DNA from: Lentisphaerota bacterium
GTDB lineage: Bacteria; Verrucomicrobiota; Kiritimatiellia; RFP12; UBA1067
Reading direction: 5' to 3'
NCBI GenBank assembly: GCA_012838435.1
Contig: DUPH01000206.1
Location: 1 to 43,248 of the forward strand
DNA length: 43,248 nt
In this document: positions 1 to 8,316 of the stretch, piece after piece
How the letters are laid out: the number at the start of each line of letters is the position of its first letter
How positions within the stretch are numbered: position 1 is the stretch's first letter
The notes under the pieces: model-generated
What the model was told of the DNA's origin: nothing
The model's input: the letters and a program-made list of their open reading frames with translations, nothing else
Database searches by the model: none
Translations under genes and position numbers: made by a program

Positions 1-168
1 ACGGCGTACACTGTCCTCGTCGGTTTCGGGGACGTGAACCCAAACAATCAAGGAGAAGACGTTTCATGCGAACGAGTTACGCTGAAGGAAAGTTTTGTCG
101 CCTTCAAAAAATCGCGGTGTTTGCCACGCTCCTCTGTGCGTTGGCGGCGCCCGTCTCTCGCGGGGAAA
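1..168 (+). CDS. Possible 3' end of an upstream gene (partial)
   Basis: Frame 1 is open from the window edge to a TGA at 166-168. Its first part reads like a beta-sandwich protein end (VLVGFGDVNPNNQGEDV). After about residue 35 it becomes Arg/Ser-rich and looks non-coding. It overlaps the next gene, which starts at 66, by about 100 bases, which is unusual. It may be the tail of a truncated upstream secreted or carbohydrate-binding protein whose true stop was lost, or chance. Only the sequence left of this window could decide. No function can be assigned. Confidence 0.3.
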
Positions 169-2978
169 TGAAAGCACCGGGGAGCCTGTTCATCAAGTGC
201 GACACGTTCTTGTACGGGATTGACTCTGCGGGAAAGAATCTCCATTTCATCGACAAGTCCACCGGAAAGGACTACTACAACCGTTCCGCAAGCGGAGATT
301 GGCAGCATTGCGCGTTCGTGAAAAAGGACGGGAAAACGTTCCCGGTCTCGTCCGCCGCCATGGCGGACGGCCTGCTGAATCTGCGTTTTGACGGAGCGGA
401 CGCCACGGCCGCGATCCGTGTGATCAATGAGCGAGACCGGGTTGTGCTTGAGATTCAGGAGGTGACGGGCGATCCGGAATCCATCACGTTCTTGAACATT
501 CCGCTCACGCTTGAGGCGCGACCGTCCGAGCCGTTTGCCGCCTGCGCGCTCTCCCTGAACCTGTTCACGCACGTCCACCAACTTCCCGCCCTGCAAACCG
601 AGTTGTGGGCAACCTGTTACAAACGGTTCGGATACAAAGGCGGGCGGGTCGCAGTGATCGGAGTGCCCCAGAAGTCGATCATCCCGGTGATCCGGAAGGT
701 CATGACGGCCGCCGCGCCAGATATCCCTTTCAATGATCAGGGCGGTGCCTGGGCACTCGATGCGAAAGAGGGGCGCGGCTCCTACCTGATGAACTTCGGC
801 AGCCTGACCGAAGAGACGGTCGACCAATGGATCGAGAACTGTCAGCGCATCGGCTTCACCCAGATCGACAACCACGGGGGCGGCGAGTCGTTTTTCCTGT
901 TCGGAAGTATGGAGCTGAACAAGCAGCGTTTCCCTGAAGGGTGGCAAACCTTCAAAAAGATTGTCGACAAGTTGCACCGCGCGGGGATATCCTCAATCCT
1001 CCACACCTATGCCTGCTACATCGGGCCGCAGTCGAAATATGTGACGCCCGTGCCGCATCCGGGGCTTGACACCGTGGCCACTTTCACGCTCGCCAAACCG
1101 CTGTCTGTGGACGCGACGGAAATCGAGGTGAACGAATCGACCGCCAAGGCGCTGGGACGGGACGTGACCTTGCGGATCGGCGACGAAATCATCGGGGTTT
1201 CGGGTGTCACCCAAACGGCGCCGTTCCGGTTCACCGGCTGTACGCGCGGACACCATAAGACAGTGGCTGCGGCTCATGCGGCGGGCGCGAAAGCGAGTAT
1301 TCTCAAAACGTTCTGGGGCGGGCTGTATGTCCCGAACCCCGATTCGCCGCTCTTTAACGAGGTCGCTCAGAACACGGCCGACGTGGTGAACGAGTGCGGG
1401 TTCGACGGCATCTACTTCGACGCCATCGAAGGAATCCAACACATGTGGGGCCAGGAGAATTACTGGTATTACGGCGGCCGCTTCGTGTTTGAGGTTGCCA
1501 AACGCCTCAAGAAGCCGGTCGGCATGGAGTACGCCGGCATGATGCACTCCTGGTGGCATTACCGCTCCCGGTATCAGGCGTGGGACTCTCCGGCGCGGGG
1601 ATACAAGCGGTTTCTGGACATCCATATCGCCTCGATGAACGCCGGCGAAGAGTACCAGCATGGAGCATGGACAGGGCACCGCCCGAAAATCGACAAATAT
1701 GCCCCAATGAACGAGAACGCGCTTTACCTTCCCTTCCAGTTCGGGTGGTGGCGGTTCCACGTATGGGGCGGTGCACAGTCCGAGCCGACCTTCGCCGACG
1801 ATGTCGAATATTACTGCTGCAAGATGATCGGCCATAACGCCGGTCTCTCTTTGAACGGCGATATCGGCGAGTCGATGTTGAATAGCTATCCGGTGTTCAG
1901 GGATTACGTGAGCATGGTGAAGCAGTATGAGAAACTGCGCCACGCCAATTACTTCGGCGAGTCTGTCCGCAAGCAGTTGCGGCAAGTCGAAAAAGATTTC
2001 ACGCTGTTCCGGGGTCAGGACGGGAAATGGAACTTCAAGCCGGTCGCCTACAACGCGCACCTGGTGCGCGGGCTGCGGCACCCCACCGCGCAGTGGGCCG
2101 TTCAGAATGATTACGCGGAACAGCCCGTCAAACTGCGCATCGAGCCGATGTTGTCCGCCGGCCTCGTGAACAGCCCGGAACCGTTCCTGCTGCTTGATCC
2201 GGCAAAAGCGGATGAAGTTAAGGTAGCGCGTATGGCCGCAGGCGTCACTTGTTCCGCGCAACCGTCTTCCGTTGCCGTCCCGGCCACGGGGGAGCCGGCC
2301 ATTGAGGTCTCCGCCCTGAGCACCGGGGCTGTCCCGATCGAAGGGTCGTGGGTTTCGATCCGCCGGACCTTCCCGGCGGCGACCAACCTGTGGGGCCGCG
2401 AGGCGATCGGCGTCTGGATTCATGGGGACGGTAACGGCGAGTTGCTGAACTTTAAGGTCGGCGGCTCCCACCATTACGTCACCGTCGATTTCACGGGGTG
2501 GAACTATTTCGAACTGGTTGAGGCAGAATCAACCCGCGCCAGAGACTATATCTGGCCCGAGGGGAACGTGTACACCTATTTCACGGATTGGGGACACAAG
2601 GGTTACAAGACGGCGCAGAATTTTGAACTTTGGCTCAACAACCTTCCGGCGAACAAACGCGTGAATGTGCGGATCGGACCGGTGAAAGCGCTGGATCTCG
2701 TCGAGAAGACAGTCAAGAATCCCGCAGTCCATGTGAACGGCGCGGCCGTCACATTCCCCGTGGAGATGTCCACCGGCATGTATCTGGAAATGAAATCCGG
2801 CGCAGAGTGCAACCTGTACAGCAAAGCCGGAAAGATAATCCAAAAGGTGACGCCCCAAGGCGGTGTGCCGGTGCTCAAACAGGGTAAAAACGCGCTCTCC
2901 TTTACCGGCGAAAGTGCAGGGCCGGACGAAACGCGTGTGCGAGTCACGGTCATCGCCGAAGGCGCACCCCTTCAATGA
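66..2978 (+). CDS. Large secreted glycosidase-like protein with a TIM-barrel core and an inserted beta domain
   Basis: A 970-residue protein that I cannot place in a named family. The ATG at 66 follows AAGGAG at 50-55 with good spacing. An N-terminal signal peptide (hydrophobic stretch about residues 15-33) suggests export. Residues about 250-620 resemble a clan GH-D-like/alpha-galactosidase-like barrel: a strand with IDNHGGGESFF and a later FDGIYFDAIEG (about 446-456) that offers candidate catalytic Asp/Glu residues. The rest is rich in Trp and Tyr, as is common in sugar-binding sites. Residues about 339-413 form an inserted beta-rich module ending in FTGCTRGHHKTVAAAHAAGA, a pattern familiar from phage tail proteins. 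The C-terminal 300 residues look like beta-sandwich domains. The role is probably cleavage of an extracellular polysaccharide; the substrate is unknown. Confidence 0.75.
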   Translation: MRTSYAEGKFCRLQKIAVFATLLCALAAPVSRGEMKAPGSLFIKCDTFLYGIDSAGKNLHFIDKSTGKDYYNRSASGDWQHCAFVKKDGKTFPVSSAAMADGLLNLRFDGADATAAIRVINERDRVVLEIQEVTGDPESITFLNIPLTLEARPSEPFAACALSLNLFTHVHQLPALQTELWATCYKRFGYKGGRVAVIGVPQKSIIPVIRKVMTAAAPDIPFNDQGGAWALDAKEGRGSYLMNFGSLTEETVDQWIENCQRIGFTQIDNHGGGESFFLFGSMELNKQRFPEGWQTFKKIVDKLHRAGISSILHTYACYIGPQSKYVTPVPHPGLDTVATFTLAKPLSVDATEIEVNESTAKALGRDVTLRIGDEIIGVSGVTQTAPFRFTGCTRGHHKTVAAAHAAGAKASILKTFWGGLYVPNPDSPLFNEVAQNTADVVNECGFDGIYFDAIEGIQHMWGQENYWYYGGRFVFEVAKRLKKPVGMEYAGMMHSWWHYRSRYQAWDSPARGYKRFLDIHIASMNAGEEYQHGAWTGHRPKIDKYAPMNENALYLPFQFGWWRFHVWGGAQSEPTFADDVEYYCCKMIGHNAGLSLNGDIGESMLNSYPVFRDYVSMVKQYEKLRHANYFGESVRKQLRQVEKDFTLFRGQDGKWNFKPVAYNAHLVRGLRHPTAQWAVQNDYAEQPVKLRIEPMLSAGLVNSPEPFLLLDPAKADEVKVARMAAGVTCSAQPSSVAVPATGEPAIEVSALSTGAVPIEGSWVSIRRTFPAATNLWGREAIGVWIHGDGNGELLNFKVGGSHHYVTVDFTGWNYFELVEAESTRARDYIWPEGNVYTYFTDWGHKGYKTAQNFELWLNNLPANKRVNVRIGPVKALDLVEKTVKNPAVHVNGAAVTFPVEMSTGMYLEMKSGAECNLYSKAGKIIQKVTPQGGVPVLKQGKNALSFTGESAGPDETRVRVTVIAEGAPLQ

Positions 2979-3988
2979 AACCTGAAACAAAAAAACGATG
3001 GTCGCAAGCCGCTTGCGCGTCCTTGGCATGGCTTTGCTGCTTTTGCAGTGCAGCGCTGCAAGCCGCCGCGCAAACGATCGCCACGCAACACGGTGGCGTG
3101 ACCTTTGACTCCGCCCCTGAAGCACCGGTCGTGCTGGCACCGCCGCCGGTACGCGCCACAGGCGACCTCGTAATGGCCACGTTACCGGTGGCCCGCGAAC
3201 CGATCCGCTTCTATCTGACCTTCGGCACCGTCGGCCGTTACGGCCCTTACACCCTCTCCCACAACGCCCGCATCGGTCCGCCGCATGCCACATATCTGCT
3301 GGGCCTTGTCGATCAAGGACGGCGCTTCACACTGACCGCTCCGCACGCGACCAACACAGTTTACGGCCCCTTCGCGACAACCGACGGCACCTCCGTCCGC
3401 CTAGGCCAGGCCGAGATGACGTTCGTGCGCATCGCACCGGTCCTGACCGTCGCGCTCACGCATCCCGACCGTATCAACCAACTCCCGCTGATCGGCATCG
3501 CGCCCGACTCGCCCGCGCTTGAGCGCGAGTTGTACATGCTGCGCGCCAAGTACGCCTCACTCGCCAACCGCGTCGACGCCGAAACCGCAGATGTTCACTT
3601 TCATGGCATGCCGCGCGTCACAAGACGCCGCTCGGGCACGATCGTCTCACCGACCATCAGCCCTTCGCAACGCGACAAGCAGAACGCCACACGCGGCGCG
3701 GAACTGAGCGCGGTACGTTTTCTCGAAACACTCATGCAGCAACACTTCCGCATCCGGTCGCAGGCCATGAGCGGCGCACTGCGCTGGCAGTTCGCCATGC
3801 CTCCGGGCAACTACATCTTCTGTGCGATGCAAAAAGTAAAAGACCCCCAGGCCACGGGGGTCGCCGGGCTGTCGACCGCTATCTGGTGGACGCCCTTTGC
3901 ATTTGACGGTGAGTATCCTCTTGCGCTGACGCTCACCGCCGAAAATGCCATCATCTGGCGCGACGTGTTCGTACTCGAACGCGAGTGA
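2975..3988 (+). CDS. Secreted protein of unknown function
   Basis: A 337-residue protein that starts in the ATGA shared with the stop codon of the preceding gene, so the two are probably translated together. No clear Shine-Dalgarno precedes it. The N-terminus has basic residues followed by a hydrophobic stretch ending AALQAAAQ, which fits a Sec signal peptide. The mature part has Pro/Ala-rich and beta-prone sequence, a basic mid-region (about 215-245) and a hydrophobic Trp-containing end. I recognise no family. Its coupling to a glycosidase-like gene suggests a role in the same envelope or polysaccharide process, but that is inference. Confidence 0.6.
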   Translation: MKPETKKRWSQAACASLAWLCCFCSAALQAAAQTIATQHGGVTFDSAPEAPVVLAPPPVRATGDLVMATLPVAREPIRFYLTFGTVGRYGPYTLSHNARIGPPHATYLLGLVDQGRRFTLTAPHATNTVYGPFATTDGTSVRLGQAEMTFVRIAPVLTVALTHPDRINQLPLIGIAPDSPALERELYMLRAKYASLANRVDAETADVHFHGMPRVTRRRSGTIVSPTISPSQRDKQNATRGAELSAVRFLETLMQQHFRIRSQAMSGALRWQFAMPPGNYIFCAMQKVKDPQATGVAGLSTAIWWTPFAFDGEYPLALTLTAENAIIWRDVFVLERE

Positions 3989-3989
3989 C

Positions 3990-4015
3990 CGCGCCGCCTA
4001 TTTTTGGGCGGCGCG
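3990..4015. terminator. GC-rich hairpin between convergent genes
   Basis: A perfect 9-bp stem (CGCGCCGCC, 3990-3998, with GGCGGCGCG, 4007-4015) encloses an 8-nt T-rich loop. It sits between the stop of the + strand gene at 3988 and includes the last codons and stop of the minus-strand ydbL-like gene. No downstream U-tract is seen on either strand, so it is not a classical intrinsic terminator. It may still end or protect both transcripts. Confidence 0.4.
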
Positions 4016-4339
4016 TGCCCGCGCTTGGTTGATTGCCGCCGCTTGCTTGCCGACTGCTTCGACCGTCTTGCCGTTGGCTTTGGCAATCGCCGTGTATCCA
4101 ATCTTGCGATCCGCATTCTCCGCATTGACCACCCCGGTCTTGGTTGCATCAAGACCGGCTTTGGCCACGAGATAACCGTCCGCGCCCTCTGACGCATCAC
4201 CCGCCTTCAGAATCTGTGTGATCTGTGCGTTGCGTTCTTTGCGCCGGGCCTTCGCCGCCTCAATGTCATCCGCTTGCGCCACGCAGGCCACACCCACCAG
4301 CACTGCCATCACGGCACCCATCACTGGTCTCATCATCAT
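3998..4339 (-). CDS. ydbL: YdbL-like periplasmic protein (DUF1318)
   Basis: A 113-residue protein with a signal peptide ending near ACVAQA. The mature part carries the DUF1318 pattern: GYLVAKAG, then VNAENADRKIGYTAIAKAN and a V..V..QAA end, similar to E. coli YdbL. It is third in a run with YnbE-like and YdbH-like genes, the same order as ydbH-ynbE-ydbL in enterobacteria. From what is known there, YdbL acts in the periplasm as an accessory factor of the YdbH-YnbE intermembrane bridge, which moves lipid to the outer membrane. Gene context makes this assignment much stronger than the short sequence alone. Confidence 0.85.
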   Translation of the reverse strand: MMMRPVMGAVMAVLVGVACVAQADDIEAAKARRKERNAQITQILKAGDASEGADGYLVAKAGLDATKTGVVNAENADRKIGYTAIAKANGKTVEAVGKQAAAINQARARAAQK

Positions 4340-4365
4340 TTTGCCTTCCTTTCCCGGCTAGGCCG

Positions 4366-4530
4366 TTAATCGAAATTCAAGAAATCTTCCAGTTCCTTCT
4401 GCACCTTCAGGTTCACATCCATCGTGATGTGGATCGGTTTGATCTCATGCTCTGTTTTGACGGACAGGCACCCGCCCGCCGCTAGCGCCATCAAGATCCC
4501 AACCACCACCGCTCGTCTCATTCTCCTCAT
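4366..4530 (-). CDS. ynbE: YnbE-like outer-membrane lipoprotein
   Basis: A 54-residue protein starting at the ATG at 4530, preceded by AGGAGAGGAG. A longer in-frame start at 4584 would run into ydbH and lacks such a site. A short hydrophobic segment ends in the lipobox LAAGGC, so the mature protein begins with a lipidated Cys. The remainder (IKPIHITMDVNLKVQKELED) matches the YnbE pattern of a beta-strand stretch followed by a short charged end. In E. coli YnbE multimerises and meets the C-terminus of YdbH at the outer membrane. It lies 22 bp after ydbH and 26 bp before ydbL. Confidence 0.85.
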   Translation of the reverse strand: MRRMRRAVVVGILMALAAGGCLSVKTEHEIKPIHITMDVNLKVQKELEDFLNFD

Positions 4531-4552
4531 GCACTCCTCTCCTTCCTGAAAA

Positions 4553-7500
4553 TCATCGTTTGGGCGCCTGCTGACGCGACGCATCCAATCCCATGTTCAC
4601 TAGTTTCTCCAATGGCCCGTGGAGATTCAAGTTCAAATCCACCGGCGCGGGCCATGCCTTGTCGTTAGATTTGCCGACCAACTTGATCCGCAATGTCCCC
4701 TCGCCGTCCGCCCGCGGCTCCAAATCCAGCTTGAGCATGTTGAAATCCAAGTCGCTCAACGCTTGGGCCAACGGCTTCTGCACATCGCCCTTGATTCCCG
4801 AGCGCTCCAGCAGTGCCCGCATCTGCTCGCTGTCCTCAAGTCGCAACGAACCGCCCTGCCCCGGCAACGAATAGAGGAAACCGGGCGCAAGCCGTACATG
4901 GCCCTCTTTGATCCTCACCGGGAAGCGGCCGAACAACACCCCTTCCATCCGCCCCTTGAAAGGCATGACCATCATCAGCGCCTCACCCAGATCAATGCGG
5001 TCGGCATACACCACAAACTCATCGCTCGGCCGCACAAACTCCCAGTTCACCGAGTAGGCATTGAGACTGCCCTTGCACCAGCCGACCTCGGCTCGGTCCA
5101 CAAAGATCCCGCGGCGCGTCACCTGAAAATCAACACGCCCTTGGTCGAAGGACACGTTTCCGACCTTCGCATGAGTAAACGCAACAAAGGGCTGTTCTAT
5201 TGTCCGGAAAAAGACACCCACCGAAAACGGTATGTCAGCGGTGACGCCACGCACCTCGGCTTGTTCCTTGCGCAACCAGCCCTCATTGACGCGTAGCCGA
5301 CCGATCACATGCGGACGCACCCCCAAGAGACGCATGTTCGCCTCGGCGGCCACACGTCCGCCGACCTCGACCCCGGGCACCTTGTCGCGGACCAGCGCCA
5401 TAAGCGCATCTGTCGGCTCCAACTCGGTTTCAGGCAGCGTGACCGTAAGCCGCATCGCACGCGGATCACGTAACGGGATTTGCGCCTCCGTCTGCACACG
5501 CAGCGCGCTCTCCGACAGCCGCAGCGCGATTTGCGCCGTGACCGTATCGTCATCAGCCGACCATTTCATACCGTCCATCTCGACCGCGATGCCCTGCGCC
5601 TCCAACCGCTGCCAAGCCAGCCGCTGCTCCGGTCGGAAGGCCAGTCCGTCCGCCGCCGACCAATTGAACGGCAGCTCCATGGAGGCCTGCTCCAGCCGTG
5701 CCTGAGAACCGCTCTCGGCCCAGGCGTTACTGACGGCAAGCGTCACGTCTGCCGCCCATTGCGGATGTGCGATGCGTTTGAACTCCGGAATCTCAAAGCG
5801 CGCACCCAGACTCTCCGCGCCGGCCGTCAACGTGCGATTCGTCTCCGGCCCGGTCTGCGCCTTGACCTCACGCGCCCACACTGCGCCGCGCGCTGCCAGA
5901 CTGTCGGTGCTGTAACGGATTTCGGCCGCGCCGCCCAACCGTCCCGCCACCTGCGCCTGCTGCTGCGTCCAAGCCGTCGGCGCGTCAGGCAGTGTCAGCG
6001 CGATGCGCCACACCGGATTGGATGACAGGCTGGACACCACGGCCTCACCCTCGAAACGCACGCGCCCCTCGTCTAGCGTCAGCGGTAATTTGGGCAGCAC
6101 GCGCGCTTCACCCAGATGCCCCGTGAACGTACCACGCGCCTCCGCATAAGGCGGCCGCGTCGTCAGTTTCGTATTAACACTCCCCGTGAGGGTGAACGCA
6201 TCGCGAAAGACATACCCATCTTGCAACGTGATCTCGCAACGCACCGCGCCCGGCTTGGAGGATTCAACATCGGCCTCGCCGACCACCCGCACCGCTTTGG
6301 CGCCAACATAAGTACCGGAAAGTGGCGCGGACGAGCGCAACGCCTCAGCCGCGTACTGCACGCGACCGTCCCACGAGCCGCCCGGCGGACACTGCGCTTC
6401 AGCATCAACCTTCAACGTGCCGCCGTCGGAGAAGAAGATCGGCACGAGCGGCAACACGCGCGGCAGCAGCGTCGCAATCGAGCGCCCCGGCAGATCGCTC
6501 TCCAACGAGGCGTTCAGCCGCTGCCCCGCCGCTTCCTGCTGCCACCGCCCCGAGCCCCGCAGACTAAGCATCCGCCCGCGTTCTTGCGATGTTCCAAGTC
6601 CCTGCCCCCAAGCAAACCCGGACAGACCGGCATTGACCCGAAACTGTACATCCCGCGGCGTGCCCGACGCCTCGATCCGCGCACTCTGCAACACCGCATG
6701 CGCCTGACGCGACGGCAGGTCGAACCGGCTGTTGCGCCCGAGCGCCAGCGAGAGTTGAAACGGCTGGACGTTGGTCCACGCCACCACCGCAAACTCGCCC
6801 CGCGCTGTCAGACTGGCACCCGCCGCTGGCTCAACCGCGCAGTGCGACAGCGCGTCGGGAGCCAGTTGACGCGCAACCGCCAGGCCGCCGGCGAGATCAG
6901 GGAAAGCCAACTCCGATGTGAGCGTGACCGCGCCTTTCGCAAGATCCGCGCTGCCGACCAGCCTCACTTGGGACAGCATACCCGTGCTCGATCCCTCGCC
7001 CTGCACCTGTCCCCAGAAGCGGTAGCGCCCGTCGGCTTCGCCGACACCGCCGCCTGAAAATGCGAGGCACGCCAGCGGCTCGGCCGGATCAGACGGCGTC
7101 GCCACCGCGATCCGCACATCGTGCAGGGTCGTCATCCAAAACGAAAAGGGCGGCGCATCAGACGCCGGTCGCGCACGGTCGGAACGGTCAGATGTCGGCA
7201 ACAGAGGCTTCAGACGTTCAGCTAATGGCGACACCCACGCACCATCTTGAACCAGCAGGGTCGTGCGCACGCCTTGAACGTGAATACGTTCGACATGGCG
7301 TCGCGGCAAATCGTCCGGCGAATAATGCAGGTCGATCTGGTCGATCGCCAGAAGCGGGACCGGTCCCTCGCCCCAGTGCACGTCACGCAACGCCAGCCGC
7401 CACGGCGAGAGCTTGGTCAACCGGAAAGAGACATCATCGATACCCTGACGCGCCAGCACCGCATGCACCGCGCGCGTCGCGATATGGATACGCCGCAACC

Positions 7501-7600
7501 AGAGCGTCGCCGCTGCGAGCATGACACTAACCGCCACCACGCCCACAACAATAGACACCCCACGAACCACGCGCTTGAATACGATAACAGGGGAAAACAT
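4553..7600 (-). CDS. ydbH: YdbH-like AsmA-family intermembrane lipid bridge protein
   Basis: A 1015-residue protein, from the ATG at 7600 (MFSPVIVFKRVVRG). An in-frame start at 7702 would add about 34 residues encoded by an inverted repeat, so I reject it. One N-terminal membrane helix (about residues 10-35) anchors it in the inner membrane. The rest is a long repeating beta-rich region typical of AsmA/TamB/YdbH proteins, which form a hydrophobic groove across the periplasm. The C-terminal part resembles the YdbH (DctA-YdbH) domain. Followed directly by ynbE and ydbL, it should be the bridge for phospholipid transport to the outer membrane. The presence of this set argues for a diderm envelope. 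Confidence 0.85.
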   Translation of the reverse strand: MFSPVIVFKRVVRGVSIVVGVVAVSVMLAAATLWLRRIHIATRAVHAVLARQGIDDVSFRLTKLSPWRLALRDVHWGEGPVPLLAIDQIDLHYSPDDLPRRHVERIHVQGVRTTLLVQDGAWVSPLAERLKPLLPTSDRSDRARPASDAPPFSFWMTTLHDVRIAVATPSDPAEPLACLAFSGGGVGEADGRYRFWGQVQGEGSSTGMLSQVRLVGSADLAKGAVTLTSELAFPDLAGGLAVARQLAPDALSHCAVEPAAGASLTARGEFAVVAWTNVQPFQLSLALGRNSRFDLPSRQAHAVLQSARIEASGTPRDVQFRVNAGLSGFAWGQGLGTSQERGRMLSLRGSGRWQQEAAGQRLNASLESDLPGRSIATLLPRVLPLVPIFFSDGGTLKVDAEAQCPPGGSWDGRVQYAAEALRSSAPLSGTYVGAKAVRVVGEADVESSKPGAVRCEITLQDGYVFRDAFTLTGSVNTKLTTRPPYAEARGTFTGHLGEARVLPKLPLTLDEGRVRFEGEAVVSSLSSNPVWRIALTLPDAPTAWTQQQAQVAGRLGGAAEIRYSTDSLAARGAVWAREVKAQTGPETNRTLTAGAESLGARFEIPEFKRIAHPQWAADVTLAVSNAWAESGSQARLEQASMELPFNWSAADGLAFRPEQRLAWQRLEAQGIAVEMDGMKWSADDDTVTAQIALRLSESALRVQTEAQIPLRDPRAMRLTVTLPETELEPTDALMALVRDKVPGVEVGGRVAAEANMRLLGVRPHVIGRLRVNEGWLRKEQAEVRGVTADIPFSVGVFFRTIEQPFVAFTHAKVGNVSFDQGRVDFQVTRRGIFVDRAEVGWCKGSLNAYSVNWEFVRPSDEFVVYADRIDLGEALMMVMPFKGRMEGVLFGRFPVRIKEGHVRLAPGFLYSLPGQGGSLRLEDSEQMRALLERSGIKGDVQKPLAQALSDLDFNMLKLDLEPRADGEGTLRIKLVGKSNDKAWPAPVDLNLNLHGPLEKLVNMGLDASRQQAPKR

Positions 7601-7617
7601 GGGGCATAGTATACCCC
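7601..7617 (-). promoter_or_regulatory. Near-palindromic GGGG-TATA-CCCC motif, candidate ydbH promoter
   Basis: Read on the minus strand the site is GGGGTATACTATGCCCC, a near-perfect palindrome directly in front of the ydbH ATG. It contains a good -10 box (TATACT, 7613-7608), but no convincing -35 is found 16-18 nt upstream. If it is the promoter, the mRNA would be almost leaderless. A related 17-mer, GGGGTATAATGCGCCCC, forms the -10 region of the TlpA-like gene (18485-18501), so the motif could also be an operator. Confidence 0.35.
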
Positions 7618-7620
7618 ATA

Positions 7621-7697
7621 AGTGCGCCCGTTGGGCACTGGTTTTTGCAGCCCGCCAGCCACCGGCCAGCGCAACGCTGGCCGCTGGTTGGCGGGCC
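7621..7697. repeat. Two adjacent inverted repeats upstream of ydbH
   Basis: The first is a small AGTGCGCCC/GGGCACT hairpin at 7621-7639. The second has two 21-nt arms at 7650-7670 and 7676-7696 that pair at 19 of 21 positions around a 5-nt loop. T-tracts lie before rather than after the stem on both strands, so it is not an ordinary terminator. It may be a REP-like element or a roadblock between the repeat region and ydbH. Confidence 0.6.
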
Positions 7698-7714
7698 AAC
7701 AAAAAACAAGTTGT

Positions 7715-7999
7715 TTAACCACGAAGACACGAAGGACACGAAGTTTTTGGGGCACCGTTCGGGTTTTTTGCATCCACAGATTACAGATTACGCAAATTTT
7801 TTAGGGGCAGGGCTCGGGTTTTGGGAACCACGGAATACACGGAACACACGGAAAGGCACTGCTCGGTTGTTTCACGCGAAGACGCGAAGGTTTTTTTGGG
7901 GCACTGCTCACGAATAGCCGCAAAGAACGCAAAGAGGGATATTGGGGTTTTGGCATGACTCGGCTTTTTCTCTCACAGAGGCGCAGAGGACACGGAGGT
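7715..7999. repeat. Alternating word/spacer repeat array A
   Basis: Six short word arrays alternate with a conserved T-rich spacer. The words are CACGAAG-type (7715-7743), CACAGATTA-type (7771-7795), CACGGAACA-type (7826-7855), CGCGAAG-type (7871-7890), CGCAAAGA-type (7917-7938) and CACAGAGG-type (7971-7999). Each is repeated two or three times. The spacers follow the plan TTTTT-GGGGCA-nn-GCTCGG-TTTTT (for example 7744-7770, 7796-7827 and 7891-7914). Another array of the same design, in opposite orientation, lies at 15427-15545. No gene is seen between 7601 and 8779. Confidence 0.8.
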
Positions 8000-8244
8000 T
8001 TTGGGGGATAACGCGCCCCCAGACAAACTCATGCACTAATTAACTAACGCACTAATTAACTTGGGTTGCGGGCTGTGCCCGCATTAGATTTATCGTCAGG
8101 TACCAAGCTGTGTGGCACGGGCATCTTGCCCGTGTGGCGGCGTGAAACGCCGCCCGGACGAGCGACGCTCGTCCCTCCCGGCGCTCCGCGAGCCCGAATC
8201 GCAGCACTGGAGGGCGAGTGTCCCCACGAGCCGCCGTCCGCGCA
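7988..8244 (+). repeat. 257-bp direct repeat, copy 1
   Basis: Nearly identical to 8317-8573 at a constant offset of 329 bases without gaps; I see only scattered substitutions. It holds an ACTAATTAACTAACGCACTA stretch and then a chain of hairpins: GCGGGC/GCCCGC, CACGGGC-atctt-GCCCGTG, GGCGGCGT-gaa-ACGCCGCC and GGACGAGC-ga-GCTCGTCC. It looks like a mosaic of REP-like palindromes rather than a coding sequence. The 72 bases between the two copies hold a GCTCAAC word and the phrase CTAAACACCTGTCCCTTTGTC, which recurs near 15251-15273. Confidence 0.85.
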
Positions 8245-8316
8245 AAATTTAAACACCCAACGCTCAACTTTCCGTGGTCTAAACACCTGTCCCTTTGTCG
8301 TCCACGAAGGCACAAG

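Noticed and set aside
48-977. Long minus-strand open frame opposite the first glycosidase-like gene
   Set aside because: It is antisense to a well-supported gene with a signal peptide and a ribosome-binding site. Its translation is Arg/His/Val-rich without any domain.
993-2474. Second long minus-strand frame opposite the same gene
   Set aside because: Same reason: the high-GC third-position bias of the real gene keeps the opposite frame open.
7650-7696. Intrinsic terminator
   Set aside because: The stem is strong, but the T-tracts precede rather than follow it on both strands.
7715-7999. CRISPR array
   Set aside because: The alternating pattern is superficially similar, but the words are themselves short tandem repeats, the conserved parts vary in length, and there are no cas genes nearby.
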